A stretch of DNA of 59,082 bases from Gammaproteobacteria bacterium (lineage in GTDB: Bacteria > Pseudomonadota > Gammaproteobacteria > Xanthomonadales > SZUA-36). The notes beneath the pieces are model-generated. The model made no database searches. It was not told where the DNA came from and saw only the letters and a list, made by a program, of their open reading frames with translations. This document shows, piece by piece, positions 53,199-58,860 of this stretch (position 1 is its first letter; the number at the start of each line of letters is the position of its first letter). The stretch is taken from NCBI GenBank assembly GCA_021772935.1, contig JAJFLA010000029.1:1-59082 (forward strand), given 5' to 3'. The position numbers and the translations under genes are program-made.

Positions 53199-53909
53199 TC
53201 ATAAAACAGCACCGTTAATCTTCATGCGTTTTGCATTGCAACAATCGGTATATTTGCGCCAGTCCCAATGACCATCAACCTCATAAACGTCCGTTACACC
53301 AAATTTTGCCATGTCTTCAATAGAAAAATCGAATCCTACAATTGGGTCTGCAGTAAAAAATGCTCCGAGACGCGACCAAAATGAATATCGGTTAAGGCCA
53401 TATGTTGTTATCCGATGGTCAACTTTGATTTTTTTAAAAAATTCGATTTCACGCTTCCTCAAAGCAACAAAGTATTCAATACCTTGACGATGTAATTTAT
53501 CAATATTTTTTTGCCAAGAACTGCCGTGCCAGAAAATTATTGAGTTTTTATTAAGCCCCTTTCGATTCGCTGCTGTGAATATATAGTTGGCGCAAGATGA
53601 CAAGCACGCCTTTTCAATAACAACACTCAGGTTATTGTCATAAATCCAATTGCCAACATCCAGGCCCAACAACACGTCACCCCCACCACTGGATATTACA
53701 AGCGTATCGGGTTTGACTGTTGCCTGCTTAAAAAGGGAATACAGTAGTTCGTTACTATCCGCATCTAGAAGTCCTTCATAGTGGAGCTGATTACCGTCAT
53801 CAAGAAACACGGTTGTTGAAGGCTCAGGTGTGTCAGTATTTGACCCCGCACATGATGCAAGAAACAAGATTACAATCGCTAACGTGAGTATGTTAGCAAG
53901 CGATCTCAC
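53199..53909 (-). CDS. Cassette 7: lipoprotein with Clp/crotonase-like fold
   Basis: 236 aa. Lipobox LASC after a signal peptide. Residues about 65-115 (LVISSGGGDVLLGLDVGNWI then ACLSSCANYIFTAANRK) follow the ClpP/SDH-type serine protease pattern: a Gly-rich turn (SGGGD) and the putative nucleophile in LSSCANY. The putative base His in FWHGSSW is further on. Activity is uncertain. The start is GTG 53909. The recombination-core ATG of attC-8 opens a three-codon leader (MYQ) whose TGA lies two bases before this GTG, suggesting reinitiation. Confidence 0.75.
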   Translation of the reverse strand: MRSLANILTLAIVILFLASCAGSNTDTPEPSTTVFLDDGNQLHYEGLLDADSNELLYSLFKQATVKPDTLVISSGGGDVLLGLDVGNWIYDNNLSVVIEKACLSSCANYIFTAANRKGLNKNSIIFWHGSSWQKNIDKLHRQGIEYFVALRKREIEFFKKIKVDHRITTYGLNRYSFWSRLGAFFTADPIVGFDFSIEDMAKFGVTDVYEVDGHWDWRKYTDCCNAKRMKINGAVL

Positions 53910-53920
53910 TTCACTGATAC

Positions 53921-54000
53921 ATAACGTTTTAGTTAAGCGGCGCAGCGTTGCTACGTCCGGTGGAGCCAGCTTGCTGGCGGAACTTAAACGCTTTGTTATG
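53921..54000 (-). repeat. attC-8 (subfamily C)
   Basis: ATAACGTTTTAGTTAAGCGGC and GGAACTTAAACGCTTTGTTATG around the CCAGC-TTG-CTGG hairpin. 80 bp; closest to attC-13. Confidence 0.92.
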
Positions 54001-54679
54001 TTTTAATTTTGCCGCCAATTTTGACTCGTTTCGTGATTGTTAATGGATGCCAGGAATCTACTTGCCCAAGCCTTCGCTCAGATGGAGTTGCGTAGATAAC
54101 AAGTACGGATAATGCCCCAACGGTATAAAACCAAGCAGCATAAACACACTTACCTTCAATAGATTCAACTTCCATATCAGAATACCCAGTATCTACCCCG
54201 TTACTTTCCCAAAAAGCCAAATACACATTTTTAACTGATTTTTCGTTAAGTAGGCTTTTTCTAAATTGGTCGATATCGATTGATACCTTATTCTCAACTA
54301 TTGCACACCCAAATAATTTGACGAAATATAGATGCACCCTAAGCATTGATATCTTCACTGAACCGGGGAAAACCTTTTCTAGTTTTATGATATCCCCCTT
54401 TTTAATAGGTGGACTCTTCTGTAGAAGATAATTTGATAATTTTCCCCACGCCCTGTCAAATTTAGATGTTCTTGAATTGTTGCATGGGCCACACATAGGA
54501 GCATCTGATTTCAAACGAGGGTCCTTCTTTATGCTTTTTAACTTTACATTTTTATCTTTTTTCGTGTGAAGATATAGCGGTGAGGTTTGAGAGACGTGGC
54601 CAAAGAGAGATTTTAGGTCAGATTTCTTAATTAAGTGCTCCCCTGTGCTTCCGTTATTTTCACATATCCAACAGTTCAT
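53996..54679 (-). CDS. Cassette 8: HNH-like zinc-finger protein
   Basis: 227 aa. CWICENNGSTGEHLIKKSDL followed by MCGPCNNSRTSKFDRAW is the CxxC - EH - CxxC(NN) layout of HNH-type nuclease domains, with the His of GEH as the candidate catalytic base and two CxxC pairs for structural zinc. The C-terminal 130 residues are unrecognised. HNH proteins of this kind occur in phage-defence systems, but no partner gene is present. AGGGGG lies five bases before the ATG. The stop is the TAA in the R'' box of attC-8. Confidence 0.75.
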   Translation of the reverse strand: MNCWICENNGSTGEHLIKKSDLKSLFGHVSQTSPLYLHTKKDKNVKLKSIKKDPRLKSDAPMCGPCNNSRTSKFDRAWGKLSNYLLQKSPPIKKGDIIKLEKVFPGSVKISMLRVHLYFVKLFGCAIVENKVSIDIDQFRKSLLNEKSVKNVYLAFWESNGVDTGYSDMEVESIEGKCVYAAWFYTVGALSVLVIYATPSERRLGQVDSWHPLTITKRVKIGGKIKT

Positions 54680-54696
54680 CGGTGCCCCCTTAAAAC

Positions 54697-54756
54697 ATAA
54701 CGTTTGAGTTAACCGGCGCCAGCATCGCTGGCGTCCGCGTTTAATGATTTGTTATG
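54697..54756 (-). repeat. attC-9 (subfamily B)
   Basis: ATAACGTTTGAGTTAACCGG and GTTTAATGATTTGTTATG around GGCGCCAGC-ATC-GCTGGCGTCC. 60 bp; nearly the same as attC-12. Confidence 0.93.
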
Positions 54757-55389
54757 TCTGTCCAGTACGGCCTCAGTGCTCACACCTACCAACGGGTGGT
54801 TGCAGTCCTTGATCTCAGGGTGTTTCTTGAGTGTCCGGAACACGAATCTACTCCTTGTCCAAGCAAGTAGTTTACCTAACAATCCAGCTTGGCTCGTTAC
54901 ACATCTTATCAGCTGGGCCTGTGCCATGATGTGGCCTCTGAGGGCGGCATCTTCGTAATACTCCCTAGCAGTGTCTATGCACTTGGATACACCAATTCCC
55001 TTTTCATACATTTGGCCCAATGCAAATGAAGCGCCAACCTCACGATCCTTAATCGATTGGAAATGTTCAAGCGCCTTAGATTGTTCTTGCTCAGATGCAG
55101 ACTGAAGATAGATTCTACCAAGCCCCAAATTGGCGGCAGGATGACCGGCGTCAGATTCGATTGATCGCCGATACCAACTAGCAGCCTTGTCCAGATCCAG
55201 AGAAACATCACCTTTCCCAAGTTCGTAGATGTTTCCGATTTCTAGGAATGCCGGTTCGAATCTCGCCTCTGCCAATTTTTTGAACTCGTTTAATGCGGCG
55301 GAATATCGCTCTGCCTCAAATAGTCGCGTTGCTTCAAGCCAGTGACTCTCGACAGCCTCAAAGTCTAATTGGTCGTGATCAACTGACAT
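54709..55389 (-). CDS. Cassette 9: Sel1-like repeat protein
   Basis: 226 aa without signal peptide. Sel1-type repeats can be read from about residue 40 (FLEIGNIYELGKGDVSLDLDKAASWYRRS, then ANLGLGRIYLQ, FALGQMYEKGIGVSKCIDTAREYYEDAALRG - quoted in parts as repeat starts LEIGNIYE, LGLGRIYL and LGQMYEKG). Such solenoids mediate protein contacts, often in envelope or effector settings. The start ATG is the recombination-core ATG of attC-10. The last 15 residues, HNKSLNADASDAGAG, are encoded by attC-9. Confidence 0.82.
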   Translation of the reverse strand: MSVDHDQLDFEAVESHWLEATRLFEAERYSAALNEFKKLAEARFEPAFLEIGNIYELGKGDVSLDLDKAASWYRRSIESDAGHPAANLGLGRIYLQSASEQEQSKALEHFQSIKDREVGASFALGQMYEKGIGVSKCIDTAREYYEDAALRGHIMAQAQLIRCVTSQAGLLGKLLAWTRSRFVFRTLKKHPEIKDCNHPLVGVSTEAVLDRHNKSLNADASDAGAG

Positions 55390-55477
55390 AACGTCTGAAT
55401 TAACCGGCGCGTGTGCCGACGTTCCCGCGAAAACGCGCCACCGCACTTTCCCGCGTCCGGTTGAATGATTTGTTATG
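55388..55477 (-). repeat. attC-10 (subfamily A)
   Basis: ATAACGTCTGAATTAACCGG and CCGGTTGAATGATTTGTTATG flank the long GC-rich foldback. 90 bp. Confidence 0.93.
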
Positions 55478-55912
55478 CGACGACATGTGTGCCATTTGAA
55501 ACTCACCAAGCCAGTCAGGTAATTCACCTGGCGGTAATTTCAACTCACATTTGTGTGACCTCTCACTGTGAATCCGCATCATTAAGTAAGTCGCCGTTTT
55601 CGGGTCCTCCACTGACACTCTCGTAATTTCGATAGTTTTTGATCTGTGACCGGTCCGCTGTTCCAGAGAATCTATAAGTTGAGTTGCAATCTCTGGTGTG
55701 GTCTTGCCTTCCGTCTCAAGCACAATATCTTTAAACAAAGTCACTTGCCCAGAATCCATGACCTGCCCAACTTCAACGAATCGCACCTGTGAGCCACACC
55801 CAACTATTTGAGCCTTTACGAATAAATAGTCACCTGTCGTAAAACTGTCAGCGTTCGCAACCGCCAATAAAACTACTGGCAGTGTTGCAAAAATTAGAAT
55901 CCATCTCTTCAT
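55400..55912 (-). CDS. Cassette 10: secreted protein of unknown function
   Basis: 170 aa. Signal peptide MKRWILIFATLPVVLLAVANA. The mature part (TGDYLFVKAQIVGCGSQ, VEVGQVMDSGQVTLFKDIVL, TTPEIATQLIDSLEQRTG) has the rhythm of a polysaccharide-export/SLBB-like domain, but this is a weak likeness. Two cysteines (in VGCGS and HKCEL) could pair. The last 25 residues, from HNKSFNRTRES to GTRAG, are encoded by attC-10. The ATG lies 14 bases inside the cassette. Its TAA is ten bases before the start of the cassette 9 gene. Confidence 0.72.
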   Translation of the reverse strand: MKRWILIFATLPVVLLAVANADSFTTGDYLFVKAQIVGCGSQVRFVEVGQVMDSGQVTLFKDIVLETEGKTTPEIATQLIDSLEQRTGHRSKTIEITRVSVEDPKTATYLMMRIHSERSHKCELKLPPGELPDWLGEFQMAHMSSHNKSFNRTRESAVARFRGNVGTRAG

Positions 55913-55921
55913 AAAATTAGC

Positions 55922-56014
55922 CTAACGTTTGAGTTAAGCGGCGTAAAACTGCGCAGCAGTTTTATGTCCGGTGGAGGGCCGTAGGCCCGGAACGAACTTG
56001 AACGATTTGTTATG
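55922..56014 (-). repeat. attC-11 (subfamily C)
   Basis: CTAACGTTTGAGTTAAGCGGC and GAACTTGAACGATTTGTTATG, with AAAACTGC-GCA-GCAGTTTT between. 93 bp. Confidence 0.92.
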
Positions 56015-56049
56015 CTTCAAACTCATCCTCAGTTTCCCAGCTGCATGCT

Positions 56050-57036
56050 TCAATCACAAAAAAGCTTCTTTATTTCATCCGCAGCCGATTCTGTGGCTGC
56101 CATAAACGCTTCCAGGCTTGCCGGATCGGAGAACATCATTCTCTGTTCTATCTTGGCCTTAATCTCAGCTTCCAGCCAAGGGCTGTTGAGTCCGCACTTT
56201 CTTGAAGCCAATAGAAAGTTCAAGCCTTGCATGTAGTTGGAAGGGGTAAATAAACCCGGCGTAAGAGCAGCATAACTCTGAGCAAACGCTAACACCCCTA
56301 AAGGTTCGCGTTCATCGGTATTGTTCCAAGTGTACTCTACAGCGTCATGTTGATATTCAAGCAGTTTAAGCGTGTCTTCAGACACATTCCCAGACTGCCT
56401 AGGAGGCCACAGAGCATATACGTACCGTGCTGTAACAATGCCGTTGTCTGCCAACAGTTTTATGCGATCGCGTAAATCATCCTCGAACAAGCTTTCAGCG
56501 GCTCGGCATTGATCATGTTTCTTCCATAGATGGGCTTCGAGTGATTCGAGACTGTCGAACAAAAACTGCTGACCATCGCCAAATGACAAGTACGTTTCGG
56601 AGGTAAACGTCATTTTGCTGAAATCGGCAAGGTATTTCTGAACATGGTCTTCTTTAAATCCAGAATTGCATTGCCTCATTAAGTTGCTTGTAGCAATTGC
56701 ATCCTCAGTGTTTCCACTCAACGCAGAATCTAGTTGTTTCTTCACAGATTCCTGAAACTCAATATCTACTTCATGATCGGTTTGTGCTATCTCGGCCGGG
56801 TTGCCGGGAACATGAGCTATAGTTTTAGCGTGTTTACCACCGGTAACTGACTCATCCGCCTGAACAGGGCTTGTTTCCGAAGCAGGAATTGCTTCACCGG
56901 CTGTATTAGCTATTTCGGGGATGGAACTGTCTGATTCTTTGGTATGAGCATTGTCAGAGTTGCGAATCCACACCCATGATATCGCCAACAATACCAAACA
57001 AACCAAGATCACCAAGCCAGGAATAAATTTTTTCAT
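56050..57036 (-). CDS. Cassette 11: membrane-anchored protein of unknown function
   Basis: 328 aa. One N-terminal membrane segment (GLVILVCLVLLAISWVWI), a low-complexity Ser/Glu/Ala linker to about residue 95, then a helical C-terminal domain with MRQCNSGF, KKHDQCRAAESLFEDDL, SRKCGLNS and KKLFCD. Four or more spaced cysteines suggest disulfides in the periplasm. The layout (anchor, linker, helical repeat-like domain) is the same as in cassette 13, although sequences are not alike. GGAGG precedes the ATG by four bases. It ends 35 bases before attC-11. Confidence 0.72.
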   Translation of the reverse strand: MKKFIPGLVILVCLVLLAISWVWIRNSDNAHTKESDSSIPEIANTAGEAIPASETSPVQADESVTGGKHAKTIAHVPGNPAEIAQTDHEVDIEFQESVKKQLDSALSGNTEDAIATSNLMRQCNSGFKEDHVQKYLADFSKMTFTSETYLSFGDGQQFLFDSLESLEAHLWKKHDQCRAAESLFEDDLRDRIKLLADNGIVTARYVYALWPPRQSGNVSEDTLKLLEYQHDAVEYTWNNTDEREPLGVLAFAQSYAALTPGLFTPSNYMQGLNFLLASRKCGLNSPWLEAEIKAKIEQRMMFSDPASLEAFMAATESAADEIKKLFCD

Positions 57037-57133
57037 ACATCCTCCGAAACAGAGCTAAACCAAATAAGAGTTGCCGTTAGGTCCGGTCTGTTTGATTAGT
57101 TGGTGATTCGGACGTATCTCGCCCATCAACTTT

Positions 57134-57162
57134 TTATTAACTATTGCTTTGCGGGTTGCCAA
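57134..57162 (-). promoter_or_regulatory. Candidate internal promoter of cassette 11
   Basis: On the minus strand TTGGCA (57162-57157) and TAATAA (57139-57134) are 17 bases apart, within the 133-base leader between attC-12 and the gene. Leaders this long are unusual in the array. Confidence 0.5.
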
Positions 57163-57169
57163 TGCAAGC

Positions 57170-57229
57170 ATAACGTCTGAATTAACCGGCACCGGCATCG
57201 CCGGTGTCCGTGTTTAATGATTTGTTATG
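57170..57229 (-). repeat. attC-12 (subfamily B)
   Basis: ATAACGTCTGAATTAACCGG and GTTTAATGATTTGTTATG around GGCACCGGC-ATC-GCCGGTGTCC. 60 bp; the hairpin has compensating changes relative to attC-9 (both arms altered). Confidence 0.93.
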
Positions 57230-57631
57230 CTTTTTTTCCGCCAATCGAACGAACAGCACGTAAAAAAGTGGAATCGTCAGTGTCCAGATAATCGGCAACG
57301 CAACACTAAAGAAATCGTAACTGAGAAGAAAAAAATGTAGTAGAGAGGCTAGCGCTAAAATACTGGCAATCGAATAGAGCAAAATGCGGCGTGGTTTCAA
57401 CAACACCATAAGTCCAGCAACGATTGAGCCGAAGACAATAAACCGGAGAATGTCATAAATGAAAGCGACTGGCCGTATATTTTCTCGGTCAAAGACTTCC
57501 GTTATAGCTCCAAGGACCGACATACTATTCGTATCCATATAGAACCCCAGCGACATCATCGCCCATAGTGCAACAACGGACAGAATGGCCGATATCAGGC
57601 AGTTAACGATGATCCTCAGTTTAATAAGCAT
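57182..57631 (-). CDS. Cassette 12: four-helix membrane protein
   Basis: 149 aa with about four membrane segments (ISAILSVVALWAMMSLGFYM; FIVFGSIVAGLMVLL; ILLYSIASILALASLLHFFLL; VALPIIWTLTIPLFYVLFV). No family recognised. The start is the recombination-core ATG of attC-13 (no leader of its own). The last 15 residues, HNKSLNTDTGDAGAG, are encoded by attC-12, and its TAA is ten bases before the core ATG of the next cassette. Confidence 0.75.
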   Translation of the reverse strand: MLIKLRIIVNCLISAILSVVALWAMMSLGFYMDTNSMSVLGAITEVFDRENIRPVAFIYDILRFIVFGSIVAGLMVLLKPRRILLYSIASILALASLLHFFLLSYDFFSVALPIIWTLTIPLFYVLFVRLAEKKHNKSLNTDTGDAGAG

Positions 57632-57710
57632 AACGTTTTAGTTAAGCGGCGCCGTTAGGCGTCCGGTGAAGCCAGCTTGCTGGCGGAACGTACTTAAACG
57701 CTTTGTTATG
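57630..57710 (-). repeat. attC-13 (subfamily C)
   Basis: ATAACGTTTTAGTTAAGCGGC and GTACTTAAACGCTTTGTTATG around GCCAGC-TT-GCTGGC. 81 bp. Confidence 0.92.
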
Positions 57711-57788
57711 TGTTTCTTTGCCTAATTTCTTCATAGCAGCCTTCGCATATTGGCATTGTTTGTGCGTAGCATAGTATTTAGTGAACAT
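57642..57788 (-). CDS. Cassette 13b: 48-aa small protein with attC-encoded tail
   Basis: MFTKYYATHKQCQYAKAAMK then KLGKET and an attC-13-encoded tail HNKAFKYVPPASWLHRTPN plus GAA. Only the first 26 residues are specific to the cassette; they look like a basic helix with one cysteine. AAGGAGG lies eight bases before the ATG and inside the end of the upstream gene (GAAGGAGGATGA), so translation is coupled to it. Function unknown. The strong ribosome site makes expression likely. Confidence 0.65.
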   Translation of the reverse strand: MFTKYYATHKQCQYAKAAMKKLGKETHNKAFKYVPPASWLHRTPNGAA

Positions 57789-57792
57789 CGAC

Positions 57793-58590
57793 TCATCCTC
57801 CTTCGTGTAATTGTGCAATGATTTCATAGGCGTTACTCACTACCCACCTCTGAGTTTCAATATCCAATGTGCGGATATATGCTTCGACTGGCATTGCAGC
57901 AGAGAGATTTCCTTCCAAATAAGCTGCTAGGAACCAACTTGCCGTATCTCTATCATGAAATGGATCCATAGAGTGCCGTTGCCTTTGTACCGCGCCGTGC
58001 AATATCGGTTCCGATGAACCTGCCATTCTCGCGGACTCTATGGCGTAATAATCACCCTCGGCCCACCGTCGTGCAGAATATGCCGTGTTCGCTAACGCAA
58101 GCATGGCTGCTGGATCCCCCCCCTCCGCCAAGGCAACAATTTCTTCGAGCGTAGTGCTTTTGGAATATTTGTTTAACGAATCTGGGTCTCCTCGTTTATC
58201 TCCGGCCGGTGCATACATAAGAGACCATTCATTACCTTTTTCCGTAATTCCAGCCAGTCCCTTTTCCTCCATCTGCTGTTTCCAATCCTCGATGTCACTT
58301 TTGAGTTTTTCCTGCGATACGATCACCTCGATAACCGGCAAGAAGGGCTTGGGTGTATCCAATTGAAGCTGAGAGTGGGGATCAGGGTCTTGGGATGGGA
58401 GTGAAGAGGAATCATCGGTAGCCTGAGATCCAAGTTCATCTCTGACTGGTCGGTTTGACGCTCCTGAATTGTTTACTACCTTTTCAGCGCGTTGCATGAG
58501 TGGGTGCTCTTCGAATGACTGAGACGCAAAGAACAAGAACACGGCAATAACAATTATTAACGCCCCGTACACTGCGGAAAGTTTCTTCAT
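57793..58590 (-). CDS. Cassette 13a: membrane-anchored Sel1-like protein
   Basis: 265 aa. N-terminal membrane segment (LIIVIAVFLFFASQS), Ser/Asp-rich linker to about residue 85, then helical repeats (LEEIVALAEGGDPAAMLALA, AYSARRWAEGDYYAIESARM) that resemble Sel1 repeats, so a periplasmic helical scaffold. It ends ...LHEGG with the ribosome site for the following small gene inside its last codons. AAGGAAA precedes the ATG. Together with 13b this is a two-gene cassette. Confidence 0.75.
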   Translation of the reverse strand: MKKLSAVYGALIIVIAVFLFFASQSFEEHPLMQRAEKVVNNSGASNRPVRDELGSQATDDSSSLPSQDPDPHSQLQLDTPKPFLPVIEVIVSQEKLKSDIEDWKQQMEEKGLAGITEKGNEWSLMYAPAGDKRGDPDSLNKYSKSTTLEEIVALAEGGDPAAMLALANTAYSARRWAEGDYYAIESARMAGSSEPILHGAVQRQRHSMDPFHDRDTASWFLAAYLEGNLSAAMPVEAYIRTLDIETQRWVVSNAYEIIAQLHEGG

Positions 58591-58637
58591 CAGTATGTTT
58601 CCTTGGTCGACGACTTTTTTAGAAATTCAATTGTCAC

Positions 58638-58726
58638 ATAACGGCTGAATTAACCGGCGCGCGCACAAACGTTTCCGCGGAAACGCGCCACTGCACTTTC
58701 CCGCGTCCGGTTGAATGAATTGTTAA
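58638..58726 (-). repeat. attC-14 (subfamily A)
   Basis: ATAACGGCTGAATTAACCGG and CCGGTTGAATGAATTGTTAA flank the foldback with TTTCCGCGGAAA. 89 bp. The R'' core GTTAAA differs from the others at its last bases. Confidence 0.9.
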
Positions 58727-58766
58727 ATATTTTGGCCGAGACCCTGTTTGATGCTCTAAATGCCAA
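58650..58766 (-). CDS. Cassette 14: 38-aa ORF mostly encoded by attC
   Basis: TTG 58766 has AGGAGGGG nine bases before it. The frame reads MAFRASNRVSAKIF and then enters attC-14 in the usual frame (NNSFNRTRES to CARAG) to a TAA at 58650. Only 14 residues are specific to the cassette. It may be a decayed gene, or a minimal cassette that mainly supplies translation through the attC. Sixth case of the same frame through an attC. Confidence 0.45.
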   Translation of the reverse strand: MAFRASNRVSAKIFNNSFNRTRESAVARFRGNVCARAG

Positions 58767-58794
58767 TTGTGATCCCCTCCTATTTCAGCCTGAC

Positions 58795-58860
58795 TTGCTG
58801 CTAACGTCGCACCCACATGGGGTGGGTATTTCTACGAAGTGACACTGTAAGTGTATACCA
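58795..58860 (-). promoter_or_regulatory. Right end of cassette 14: possible attI and Pc
   Basis: GTTAGC (58805-58800, minus) is a recombination-core-like sequence at the start of cassette 14. Beyond it no matching R'' box or attC hairpin is seen, so it may be the attI crossover. ACCCAC-ATG-GGGTGGGT lies next to it. Further out TGGTATACA (58860-58852) is an extended -10 that would read into the array. All of this is tentative because the integrase is outside the window. Confidence 0.3.

Larger units (their letters stand above)
50535..58806 (-). mobile_element. Integron gene-cassette array (about 14 cassettes)
   Basis: Fourteen sites follow the attC plan: on the plus strand TAACG-rich R' and L' boxes, a hairpin-forming middle, then L'' and R'' ending GTTATG or similar. 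Almost all genes between them are on the minus strand, each with its attC at the lower coordinate. By the normal rule the integrase, attI and Pc lie at the right end, outside the window, and the left end is the oldest. No integrase is seen, so a chromosomal integron with intI beyond 59082 and an integrase-less cluster remain possible. Ten of the sites fall in three sequence subfamilies, as in sedentary chromosomal integrons. Confidence 0.9.

Noticed and set aside
55389-55527. 46-codon upstream extension of the Sel1-like gene
   Set aside because: It is attC-10 read in a second open frame and contains part of the cassette 10 gene; the core ATG start gives a normal protein.
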